From Acidobacteriota bacterium (GTDB lineage Bacteria > Acidobacteriota > Polarisedimenticolia > Polarisedimenticolales > Polarisedimenticolaceae), in assembly GCA_029861955.1 (NCBI GenBank), contig JAOTYK010000015.1, positions 47,557 through 111,556 on the forward strand: a stretch of DNA of 64,000 nt, given 5' to 3'. The position numbers and the translations under genes were made by a program. Positions 55,933 to 64,000 of this stretch are shown in pieces. Below the pieces are notes generated by a model. That model was not told the DNA's origin, made no database searches, and saw nothing but the letters and a program-made list of their open reading frames with translations. The stretch's first letter is position 1; each line of letters opens with the position of its first letter.

Positions 55933-58899
55933 TTACGGCGTCTCCGCAGCCTCCAGCCGCTCGACGAACTGCCGAAGCTGCGGCTGCTGCGGTTGGAGCT
56001 CCAGCGATCGCCTCCAACTCTCGAGGGCCTGTGGCCCCTGCCCCGATCTCTGATACGCGCCACCGAGGGCATTGAGAAGCTCCACCCGATCCGGATAGAT
56101 TCCAGACGCCTGAACGAGGATCTCGACGGCGGCCGCATGGGATTCCGGGGTGCCACCATCAAGTTGCAGTACGCCGTATTGGAGCCATGCGTTGGCGCCG
56201 GTTCGTGGATCCTCGGTCGCCTTCCGCATCGCATCCAGCGCCCCGGCCCGGTCTCCCCGACCGTGAAGCACGATCGCCAGGTTCATCTGCGCATCGCCAT
56301 AGCCGGGCTCCAGCTCCAGGGCTCGTCGAAGCAATCGCTCGGCGGTGAGCGGGTCCCCGTCCCGAATGGCGAGGCTCGCCAGGTTGTTCAGCGGAGACGG
56401 ATACGCGGGGTCCGCGTCGACGGCCCGACGCCACATCTCCCGAGCCCGGTCCAGCTCCTCGACCTGATAATAGAGTGAGGCCAGGTTGTTCAACACCGTC
56501 GCGTTGTTGGGTGCCTTGCCCAGGGCGCGTCCGTAGAGATCGATGGCTCGATCGACGGCTCCACGAGCCTGATAGACCAACGCCAGATTGTTGTACGCCC
56601 CCATGAAGTAGGGGTCCGCCTCGATGGCCGCCAGGTACCAGCGCTCCGCGTCGTCCAGACTCCCCCGTCGCTTCGAGATGTTGCCGAGATTGTTGCGAGC
56701 CAACGCGGCGTCGGGATCCAGATTGGACGCGGTGAGGTAGGCGTCCCACGCCTCGTCGATCCGACCGGCCTGCTCCAGGATCAAACCAAGGGTGTTGCGT
56801 ACCTCCGCGGCGTCCGGCTCGAACTCCAGGACCCGACGGGCCTCGGCCTCTGCGGACTCGAGATCGCCGTCGGCCAGGTCCAGGATCGCCAACTGATGGC
56901 CCGCGATCCTGCGAGTGGTCTCGTGGCCCTGCGCCTGCCGGAACTGTTGTCGCGCCTGATCCAGCTTCCCCTGGAACCGTTGGGCCAGGCCTAGATTGAA
57001 GATCAGCATCGGCGCCGAGGGCTGCACGACGAGCCCCTGACGAAACTCCTCCTCCGCGTCGGCGTAGCGCCCCTCGGAGAGGAATGCGACGCCGGCGTTG
57101 TTCCGTGCCGTCAACGAATCTCCGGCATCGCCGCCACCGGCCGAGATATAGCCGAGGCTCTCCAGCTTCACGAGAAGATCCTGCGCCGACGGGTCGAGAC
57201 CCACCTGGTGTCGGGGTTCCTGTCGCCGCGGCTCGTCGTCGCGATAGAGCACCGGATGCCGGGAGAAGAAGTCCGCCTCCAGGGCGCCGGCCAGGACTCG
57301 ACCGGGCCACGATTCGGGAATCGGTTGACCGAAGAGTGCCATCAACGTCGGCGCGACGTCGTAGATGCTGGTCTCCTCCAGCCGTGCGTCCGGATCGACG
57401 TGAGCCCCAGAGAGGAGCAGGATCCCGAAGCGCCGATGCCAGTCCGCCGCGGCCCCATGCCCGATCCGGGAATCGGTGGTCTGGGGCCGGGTGCTGTCGC
57501 TGGCGAAGCCATGATCGGAGACAACCATCACGGTCCAGGACTCGTCACGTTCGGCGAGGAGTTCGCCGATGTAACCGTCGACGGTCTCGTAGTACCGATC
57601 CACGATCTCCCCGAAGCTCTCGATTCCAGACGCGTCCACTCCGGGCAAGGGGGGATTTCGATAAGGCATGAAGAGATGGCCGACCGTATCGGTGCCCTCG
57701 AAATAGACCATCTGGAGTCGCACCGGACGATCGGCATGGAGGACCCTGTGAATCCCGCGGTAGGTCTCCCCGGAGGCCAGCAGGGTTCGGAACTCGTCCA
57801 GCAGCTCCCGCTCCTGTTCGTCGTACGCCGAGGCATCCTTCCGCTCGCCGGCAAGATAGGGCTGCACCTGGTCCCAACCGACGCTCTCCGGAGTCACCAT
57901 CGAGTCCCGCAATTGGCCGTACAGTTCGGGAGGCCAGGTCTTTCCCTCGGCGTCGTCCAGGTCCGTCTCCCAATCGAAGAGTTGGTAGGCGATCCGATCC
58001 GAGACCATGTAGCCGCGTACCGGGTCTGCGGGCCACGACGCCCACCAGCCCACCACGCCGACCTCGACATCGGCGGCGGAGAGGAGCTCCCAGACCGCCG
58101 GCGACAATCGCTGGGCCGACGTGACCGGCTGACGTGCGCCACCCGATGGGTCGTCGACCAGGAAGTCCAGGATGCCGTGACGGCTCGGCTCAACGCCGGT
58201 GGCGATGCTGGTCCAGATCACCGGCGACAGCATCGGCGAGATCGAGAGCAGCTTCGCGCGGACGCCACGATCGACCAGCCCCCGCAGATGGGGAAGTCTC
58301 CCCTGCTCGATGAGGGGATCGATGACCGCCCAATCCGCGCCGTCCAGGCCGATCACGAGAACCTTCACGTCGTCGCGAGCCACGCTCTGGTTGTCGACGC
58401 TTCGGAGCAGATCGATGGAATCGAGTTCGAGCCGCCGAAGATCGACGCCCCGTTCGAGGAGTTGGCGGCCGAGCTCCCGTTCGAAGTCGCGCACCTGACT
58501 CCCGGTCAGGCTCGGGCGCCCCTCTCCCAGGGTGTAGACCCCCGCAGACTCCGTGATCGCATCCCGCAGTACTCCCGGAAGCCCCTCGCCCCCGGACGAA
58601 GCGTGGAGTTCCCGCCACGACTCGGGGCGTGCGCGGACCGTGATCCAACCTCGAAATCCGTAGCGCGACCCGTCCCGCGCCTGAAGCTGCAGCGCCTCCG
58701 CCTGGGGAAGCGGAAGCTCGACCCCCTGGGACGGATAGCGGTCTCGGCGAGTCAGGAGCGGGATCGACCAACGCAGGCCGGTTTCGACCTTGCGCAGCCC
58801 GAGACCGACCCGGGACTCGACGACGACGAACTCGTCGGCGTCGACACGGAACGCGCCGGCCCAGGCCAATAGCGCCAGCGCGAATCCGCCGGCGACCAC
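55933..58899 (-). CDS. band7-like / type I phosphodiesterase / TPR fusion protein
   Basis: About 988 residues from a GTG at 58899 (start uncertain). Order: a membrane helix at the start; a segment resembling the SPFH/band 7 fold (FRVDADEFVVVESRVGLGLR to about residue 170); a type I phosphodiesterase/alkaline-phosphatase-superfamily domain with metal Asp186 (VIGLDGADWAVIDP), nucleophile region SPVIWTSIATG (Thr230), then TDTVGH (Asp404, His408), VSDHGF (Asp462, His463) and His481; and about eleven TPR repeats filling residues ~595-985. It could act on a phosphate ester or a lipid headgroup at the membrane, with the TPR array as a docking surface. Substrate unknown. 22 bp downstream of metK. Confidence 0.85.
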   Translation of the reverse strand: MVAGGFALALLAWAGAFRVDADEFVVVESRVGLGLRKVETGLRWSIPLLTRRDRYPSQGVELPLPQAEALQLQARDGSRYGFRGWITVRARPESWRELHASSGGEGLPGVLRDAITESAGVYTLGEGRPSLTGSQVRDFERELGRQLLERGVDLRRLELDSIDLLRSVDNQSVARDDVKVLVIGLDGADWAVIDPLIEQGRLPHLRGLVDRGVRAKLLSISPMLSPVIWTSIATGVEPSRHGILDFLVDDPSGGARQPVTSAQRLSPAVWELLSAADVEVGVVGWWASWPADPVRGYMVSDRIAYQLFDWETDLDDAEGKTWPPELYGQLRDSMVTPESVGWDQVQPYLAGERKDASAYDEQERELLDEFRTLLASGETYRGIHRVLHADRPVRLQMVYFEGTDTVGHLFMPYRNPPLPGVDASGIESFGEIVDRYYETVDGYIGELLAERDESWTVMVVSDHGFASDSTRPQTTDSRIGHGAAADWHRRFGILLLSGAHVDPDARLEETSIYDVAPTLMALFGQPIPESWPGRVLAGALEADFFSRHPVLYRDDEPRRQEPRHQVGLDPSAQDLLVKLESLGYISAGGGDAGDSLTARNNAGVAFLSEGRYADAEEEFRQGLVVQPSAPMLIFNLGLAQRFQGKLDQARQQFRQAQGHETTRRIAGHQLAILDLADGDLESAEAEARRVLEFEPDAAEVRNTLGLILEQAGRIDEAWDAYLTASNLDPDAALARNNLGNISKRRGSLDDAERWYLAAIEADPYFMGAYNNLALVYQARGAVDRAIDLYGRALGKAPNNATVLNNLASLYYQVEELDRAREMWRRAVDADPAYPSPLNNLASLAIRDGDPLTAERLLRRALELEPGYGDAQMNLAIVLHGRGDRAGALDAMRKATEDPRTGANAWLQYGVLQLDGGTPESHAAAVEILVQASGIYPDRVELLNALGGAYQRSGQGPQALESWRRSLELQPQQPQLRQFVERLEAAETP

Positions 58900-58921
58900 G
58901 ATCAGCCGAAGCCGCTGGCGG

Positions 58922-60067
58922 CTAACCGGCGTCCTTGAGTCGATCGGCGACGTCGGTCTTCTCCCAGGTGAAGCCTTCTTCGTCCCGTCCGAAGTGGCCG
59001 TAGGCGGCAGTCTGGCGGAACACCGGTCGACGCAGCTGCAGATGATCGATGATCCCCTTGGGCTGCAACGGGAAGTGCTCTCGAACGAGATCGGACAGTC
59101 GTGCGTCGTCGACGGTGCCGGTGCCAAAGGTGTCGACCATCACGGAAACCGGATCGGCGATGCCGATGGCGTAGGCCAGTTGGACTTCGATACGATCGGC
59201 GAGGCCGGCGGCGACGATGTTCTTCGCAATGTAGCGGCCCATGTAGGACGCAGAACGGTCGACCTTGGTCGAGTCCTTGCCGGAGAACGCTCCGCCGCCG
59301 TGGTGCCCCATCCCGCCGTAGGTATCGACGATGATCTTGCGACCCGTGAGGCCGGCGTCACCCTTGGGACCACCGACCACGAAGTTGCCGGTCGGGTTGA
59401 CCAGGATGCGGGTCTTATCGTCCACCAGGTCCTTCGGCATCACCGGACCGATCACCGTCTCGCGAAGCGCCTCGGTGATCTGTGCACCGGTCACGCCCTC
59501 GTCGTGCTGGGTCGATAGGAGGATCGCGTCGATGCGGACCGGCCGCTGGCCGTCATACTCGACGGTCACCTGCGACTTGCCGTCGGGACGTAGGAACTTG
59601 ACGTCGCCACTCTTGCGAACGGCGGCCATCTGTCGCACCAGTTTATGCGAGAGGCTGATCGGGAGCGGCATCAGCTCTTTCGTCTCACGACATGCGTAGC
59701 CGAACATCAAACCCTGATCTCCGGCACCGCCCGGGTCCACGCCCATGGCGATATCCGGACTCTGCTCGTCGATCGTGGATAGAACCGCACAGGTGTCGTG
59801 ATCGAATCCGTAGCCCGGATCGGTGTAACCGATCTCGGCGATGGTGCGACGGGCGACATTGGGGAGATCGACATAACCGGTCGTCGTGATCTCTCCGGCG
59901 ATGAGACAGAGACCCGTCGTGACCAACGTCTCGCAGGCCACGCGACACTGGGGGTCGACCGTCAGGATCGCGTCCAGGATCGCATCGGAGATCTGATCGG
60001 CGACCTTATCTGGATGGCCCTCGGTCACGGACTCGGAGGTAAAGAGGTGTCGGTTGTTCGATCCCAT
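58922..60067 (-). CDS. metK: S-adenosylmethionine synthetase
   Basis: 381 residues, full length. Opens [33 protein letters not shown]; the glycine-rich loop [20 protein letters not shown]; late KIIVDTYG. Converts ATP and methionine to SAM. The ATG at 60067 has AGGAG about 11 bp upstream. It is downstream of dnaE in the same direction with 78 bp between. No SAM riboswitch was recognised in that gap. Confidence 0.98.
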   Translation of the reverse strand: MGSNNRHLFTSESVTEGHPDKVADQISDAILDAILTVDPQCRVACETLVTTGLCLIAGEITTTGYVDLPNVARRTIAEIGYTDPGYGFDHDTCAVLSTIDEQSPDIAMGVDPGGAGDQGLMFGYACRETKELMPLPISLSHKLVRQMAAVRKSGDVKFLRPDGKSQVTVEYDGQRPVRIDAILLSTQHDEGVTGAQITEALRETVIGPVMPKDLVDDKTRILVNPTGNFVVGGPKGDAGLTGRKIIVDTYGGMGHHGGGAFSGKDSTKVDRSASYMGRYIAKNIVAAGLADRIEVQLAYAIGIADPVSVMVDTFGTGTVDDARLSDLVREHFPLQPKGIIDHLQLRRPVFRQTAAYGHFGRDEEGFTWEKTDVADRLKDAG

Positions 60068-60145
60068 ATCGGCAAATACTCCTGAATTCTTGGGGTCTTT
60101 CGGAGACGGCATCCTATCACTCGGAGGGAAGTTGCGCCGACTATG

Positions 60146-63100
60146 TCACACCTGGGGTCGCGCGCGGTAACGCACCGTGTTCGGCCCCAGAATCCGCTCC
60201 ATTGCCGCCGAAAACTCCCTGGACGGTTGGACACGTAGTTGGCTCTCGACGCGGGCCACGAGCCGGTAACTCCCGGGCCTGGCCAGCTCGAGATAGAGTT
60301 GCGTTTCCCCCCGATGCTCCTCGACAATGCTCAGAATCGACGCGACCGTCGTCTCGTCGAGGTCGGCCGCGTGGATCTTGACCTGCACGGCCTCGACCCG
60401 CCGTTCCCGTAGGTCCTCGAGCGGACAGACCGAGTCGGCGATCACTCGCACGCGACCTTCGTCGACCTCATAACGCCCGAAGACCATGATGGCGCGTTCG
60501 TCATCGATCTCTTCCTGGGCCGCCTGATAGGCCTTCGGAAAGACCAGGACGTCCACCTGCCCGTCCATGTCGTCGAGGGTCAATGAGGCCCACCAATCGC
60601 CTCGCTTCGACTTCCGCCTGCGAAGGTCCCCGACGATACCGCCGACCGCGACCTCCGTCCCCGACGGTAGCTGTTGCAGCATGCCGACGCGATGGGATGC
60701 GAAGTCGCCGAGTAGCTCGGCGTGACTCTCGAGGGGATGACCGGAGACGTAGAAACCCAGCGAGGCCTTCTCGTGACTGAGCCGTGTCTTCTCGTCCCAC
60801 TCCGGAACGTCGGGGAGCAATGGCTTGGCATCCTCCGCATCTTCGGCGCCGTCGCCTCCGAACAGGCTGCCCTGCCCGGACTCGCGATCCGCGCGCATCT
60901 TCTGACCGTATTCCAGTGCCGCGTCGACCCCTGCGGTCAGCGCGGCGCGCCCACCGAACTCATCGACGGCGCCCGCCTGAATCAGGGCCTCGATCACACG
61001 CTTGTTCACGCTCTTCGCGTCGATCGAGCCACATAGATCGTGGAGCGACTCGAAGGATCCATTCTCCTTGCGGGCCTCGAGGACCGACCGGATCGCCCCC
61101 TCGCCGACGTTCTTGATGGCCGATAGGCCGAAGCGTATCCGCTCACCGTCCGGCGTAAAGTCCAGATCCGATGCGTTGATCGTCGGCGGCGAAACCTCGA
61201 TCTTCATGTCACGACATTCCTTGATGTAGCGCACGAGTTTGTCGGTGTTGCCCTTGTCGTTGGTAAGAACGGCGGCCATGAAGTGGACCGGGTGGTGCGT
61301 CTTGAGCCACGCGGTGTGGTAAGCCACTAACGCGTAGGCGGCGGAGTGCGACTTGTTGAAGCCGTAACCGGCGAAGAAAGCCATCAACTCGAAGACCTTC
61401 TTGGCTGTCTCGGGATCGATATCACGAGCCTCCGCCTGCGCCCGGAACTTCTTCTCCTCCTGCTCCATCACCTCGATCTTCTTCTTGCCCATGGCTCGCC
61501 GCAGGATGTCGGCCTCGCCCAGCGAGTAGCCGGCCATCACCGATGCGATCTGCATCACCTGTTCCTGGTAGACGATGACGCCATAGGTCTCGCGAAGAAT
61601 CTCCTCGAGCAACGGGTGCGGATACTCGACCTGCACCTTCCCGTGTCGACGCTGAATGAAATCGTCGATCAGGCCCCCACCGATCGGCCCCGGTCGGTAG
61701 AGAGCGTTCAGTGCGATGAGATCCTCGAAACGCTCGGGCTTGAGGCGTCGAAGGATCCCTTTCATCCCCTCGGATTCGAACTGAAACACGCCACCGGTGC
61801 CGGCGGCGGTGAACAGTTCGTAGACCTTCGGGTCGTCCAGAGGTAGGGTCGCCAGATCCGGCCGCTCCCCGGTCGCGGCCTCGATCGAATCCAGGGCATC
61901 GTCGATCAACGTCAGCGTCTTCAGACCCAGGAAATCGAGTTTGAGGAGACCCATCTCCTCGACCTCGTCCTTGGCCCACTGGGTCGTCACCTCGTCGCCG
62001 GACTTGGTACCGCGGTACAGCGGTGCGAATTCGACAATCGGTTTCGGGGTGATGACGACACCGGCCGCATGGGTCGATGCGTGACGCGTCAGGCCTTCGA
62101 GTCGCTGCGCGATGTCCAGCAACTCGCGAACCTGGGCATCGGTGTTGTAGAGCTGCTTGAGTTTAGGGACTTCGTCCATCGCCTTGGCGATCGTGATGTC
62201 CGCACCGGGTTGCGCTGGGACAAGTTTCGCAATCTTGTCGACCTCGGAGTACGGCACCTCGAGGGCACGGCCGACGTCGCGGATGACGGCGCGTGCCGCC
62301 ATCGTTCCAAACGTGATGATCTGCGCGACGTTGGGTCGACCGTATTTCTCGGTGACGTAATCGATCACCTTCTCGCGCTTTCGGAAACAGAAATCGATGT
62401 CGATGTCCGGCATCGAGACCCGTTCCGGGTTGAGGAATCGTTCGAACAGCAAGTTGTACTCGAGCGGATCGATATCGGTGATCCGCATCGCCCAGGCGAC
62501 CACAGAGCCGGCCGCCGACCCACGTCCGGGACCCACGGGAATGTCGCTCTCGCGGGCATAACGGATGAAGTCCCAGGTGATCAGGAAGTAACCCGCAAAC
62601 CCCATCTGCCGGATGATCCCGACCTCTCGTTGCAGTCGTTCACGATACGCCTCCGGGAGGATGGCGGAACCACGAGAGACGGGACTGTTCGCACGTTCGT
62701 GAAGCCTGCGCTCCAGGCCGTCCCTTGCGATCTTCTCGAAGTAGTCATCGAGATTCGTGCCCGCGGGCACCGGGAACTCCGGTAGATGAAGCGGCTGCTT
62801 CTCGAACGCAAACTGGCAGCGTTCGGCGATGTCGAGGGTGTTCTCGAGGGCCGCTGGATGGTCCGGAAACACGCCTGCCATCTCCGCACGCGACTTGAGA
62901 TAGTGCTGCTTCGTGTAGGTCATCCGGTCCTTACCCTGGACCGTCTTTCCCGTCTGGATACAGACCAGGACGTCGTGAGCCGTATGGTCGTCCTGCAGGA
63001 GGTAGTGGGTATCGTTGCTGGCCGCCAGCGGGATGTTCAACTCTTTGGAGAGTTTGAACAGTCCGTCGTTGACCAGCTGCTGCTCGGGGATGCCATGATC

Positions 63101-63655
63101 CTGGATCTCCAACCAGAAGCGATCCTCGCCGAACAGCTCGCGAAACTCCCCTGCGGAATCACGAGCCTGATCGTACTGGCCGTGCCGGAGGAAGGTCGCG
63201 ACCTCCCCCGCGAGACACGCCGATAACCCGAGGATGCCCTCGGAATGCTGAGCCAGCAGTTCCTTGTCGATGCGCGGGCGATAGTAGAACCCATCCAGGA
63301 ACCCCTTGCTGGAGAGTTGGATCAGATTCTTGTAGCCGACGTAGTTTTCGGCCAGGAGCAGAAGGTGGTAGTAGTTCTTCTTGCCGACACCGGGCACGGC
63401 GACCGGCGACTTGTCCGTGCACGACCCGGGGGCGATGTAGGCCTCGACGCCGATGATCGGTTTGATGCCCGCCTTGGCGGCCTTCTTGCCGAACTCCAGA
63501 ACGCCGAAGAGATTGCCATGATCGGTAATGGCAATCGCCGGCTGCCCGTCATCGGCTGCCCGTTGACACATCTCGCTAACCCGCTGCGCGCCGTCGAGCA
63601 ACGAATAGGTCGTGTGGTTGTGCAGATGCACAAAACCCGGCGCGTTATCCGCCAC
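60146..63655 (-). CDS. dnaE: DNA polymerase III alpha subunit
   Basis: 1169 residues, DnaE1 type. An intact PHP domain at the N-terminus (GFVHLHNHTTYSLLDGAQRV; other PHP metal ligands intact by eye), polymerase active site MPDIDIDFCFRKREKVIDYV with the metal Asp residues, finger and beta-binding regions, and a C-terminal OB fold (GIVGDLRRRKSKRGDWWASL). The replicative polymerase. Start is GTG 63655 after GGGGAG, nine bases after guaA. Confidence 0.98.
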   Translation of the reverse strand: MADNAPGFVHLHNHTTYSLLDGAQRVSEMCQRAADDGQPAIAITDHGNLFGVLEFGKKAAKAGIKPIIGVEAYIAPGSCTDKSPVAVPGVGKKNYYHLLLLAENYVGYKNLIQLSSKGFLDGFYYRPRIDKELLAQHSEGILGLSACLAGEVATFLRHGQYDQARDSAGEFRELFGEDRFWLEIQDHGIPEQQLVNDGLFKLSKELNIPLAASNDTHYLLQDDHTAHDVLVCIQTGKTVQGKDRMTYTKQHYLKSRAEMAGVFPDHPAALENTLDIAERCQFAFEKQPLHLPEFPVPAGTNLDDYFEKIARDGLERRLHERANSPVSRGSAILPEAYRERLQREVGIIRQMGFAGYFLITWDFIRYARESDIPVGPGRGSAAGSVVAWAMRITDIDPLEYNLLFERFLNPERVSMPDIDIDFCFRKREKVIDYVTEKYGRPNVAQIITFGTMAARAVIRDVGRALEVPYSEVDKIAKLVPAQPGADITIAKAMDEVPKLKQLYNTDAQVRELLDIAQRLEGLTRHASTHAAGVVITPKPIVEFAPLYRGTKSGDEVTTQWAKDEVEEMGLLKLDFLGLKTLTLIDDALDSIEAATGERPDLATLPLDDPKVYELFTAAGTGGVFQFESEGMKGILRRLKPERFEDLIALNALYRPGPIGGGLIDDFIQRRHGKVQVEYPHPLLEEILRETYGVIVYQEQVMQIASVMAGYSLGEADILRRAMGKKKIEVMEQEEKKFRAQAEARDIDPETAKKVFELMAFFAGYGFNKSHSAAYALVAYHTAWLKTHHPVHFMAAVLTNDKGNTDKLVRYIKECRDMKIEVSPPTINASDLDFTPDGERIRFGLSAIKNVGEGAIRSVLEARKENGSFESLHDLCGSIDAKSVNKRVIEALIQAGAVDEFGGRAALTAGVDAALEYGQKMRADRESGQGSLFGGDGAEDAEDAKPLLPDVPEWDEKTRLSHEKASLGFYVSGHPLESHAELLGDFASHRVGMLQQLPSGTEVAVGGIVGDLRRRKSKRGDWWASLTLDDMDGQVDVLVFPKAYQAAQEEIDDERAIMVFGRYEVDEGRVRVIADSVCPLEDLRERRVEAVQVKIHAADLDETTVASILSIVEEHRGETQLYLELARPGSYRLVARVESQLRVQPSREFSAAMERILGPNTVRYRARPQV

Positions 63656-63664
63656 GTCGCTCCC

Positions 63665-64000
63665 CTACTCCCATTCGATCGTTCCGGGTGGCTTGCTGGT
63701 GATGTCGTAGACCACTCGATTGATCCCGTTGACCTCGTTGACGATCCGCCCCGATACCTTCGACAGGAACTCCGGGGGAAGACGCGCCCAATCGGCGGTC
63801 ATGAAGTCGGAAGTCTCGACGGCTCGAAGCGCAACGACATTCTCGTACGTCCTGAAGTCCCCCATGACCCCGACCGACTTGACCGGCAGCAGGACGACGA
63901 ACGCCTGCGCCGTCTTCTCGTACAATCCGGACTCGCGGAGTTCGTCCATGAAGATCGCGTCGGCCACCTGCAGGAGTTCAACGCGCTCTGCCGTGACCTC
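63665..64000 (-). CDS. guaA: GMP synthase (3' part)
   Basis: C-terminal part only; the gene continues beyond the right edge. Translation from the window end reads [20 protein letters not shown] and finishes [21 protein letters not shown], the conserved C-terminal dimerisation domain of GuaA, which aminates XMP to GMP. Its stop is nine bases before dnaE, so guaA-dnaE-metK and the TPR gene may form one operon. Confidence 0.95.
   Translation of the reverse strand, partial: EVTAERVELLQVADAIFMDELRESGLYEKTAQAFVVLLPVKSVGVMGDFRTYENVVALRAVETSDFMTADWARLPPEFLSKVSGRIVNEVNGINRVVYDITSKPPGTIEWE

Overview
This is a high-GC (by eye a little over 60%) stretch of a bacterial chromosome made almost entirely of housekeeping genes. 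The organism is a diderm: it encodes an LPS-export ABC system, RND efflux pumps and lipoprotein or secreted proteins. The mix of DUF1844, DUF4388, an MglA-type GTPase, TPR-rich membrane proteins, a REC protein with a helical tail and a split acyl-CoA mutase suggests Acidobacteriota (Thermoanaerobaculia/Polarisedimenticolia-like) or a related deep lineage. That placement is inferred from gene content; no search was run. No rRNA, tRNA, insertion sequence, prophage or CRISPR array was seen, and no gene-free stretch exceeds 300 bases.

Layout. 1-226: 5' part of ssb (minus). 360-3678: dtd-xerD-cca-accA, plus strand with overlapping or tightly spaced genes, meeting mazG (minus) tail to tail. 4642-8520: a DUF1844 protein, a large TPR/zinc-ribbon membrane protein and a DUF4388 protein with a GspG-like end. 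8647-12833: dnaK with a clear terminator, hsp20, a short sigma-70 factor and a DnaC-like ATPase. 12826-18356: enoyl-CoA hydratase followed by the envelope block lptC/A fusion-lptB-rpoN-hpf. 18489-27404: one long directon with a split isobutyryl-CoA-mutase-type enzyme, a response regulator, valS, nadC, birA, coaX, a low-molecular-weight phosphatase and an unknown protein. 27508-35007: one RND adaptor and two RND permeases. 35076-38216: comEC and a site-2 protease whose reading frames overlap convergently by 717 bp. 38228-43827: HU, der, an MglA-like GTPase with a very long acidic tail, two secreted unknowns and a cNMP-binding/FHA protein. 43891-47145: trpS-scpA-scpB-rluB. 47306-50912: rpsA, a second HU/IHF, miaB. 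50980-53333: DUF151 nuclease, then parA-parB flanked by DnaA-box-like sites. 53460-55928: a fused lptF-lptG. 55933-64000 (minus): guaA (partial), dnaE, metK and a band7-like/phosphodiesterase/TPR fusion.

How parts fit. LPS transport is encoded by only three polypeptides here (LptC-A fusion, LptB, LptF-G fusion). ParAB, ScpAB, XerD, two HU proteins and DnaE cover chromosome maintenance, and DnaA boxes beside parAB suggest origin proximity or DnaA control. AccA and BirA serve fatty-acid synthesis. Sigma factors (RpoN and a short sigma-70), HPF and DnaK/Hsp20 point to stress and stationary-phase control.

Several promoters are legible. They share a TTGAC-type -35, a 17-18 bp spacer and -10 boxes such as TAGAGT, TAGACT, TATAGT, TATGAT and TAAACT, so the main sigma factor reads a near-classical sequence. 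Most likely novel points: the consolidated Lpt machinery, the band7-like/phosphodiesterase/TPR protein, the MglA-like GTPase with its tail, the in-register convergent overlap of comEC and the site-2 protease, and a mutase that would often be labelled methylmalonyl-CoA mutase but carries isobutyryl-type residues. No undescribed defence or mobile system was found.
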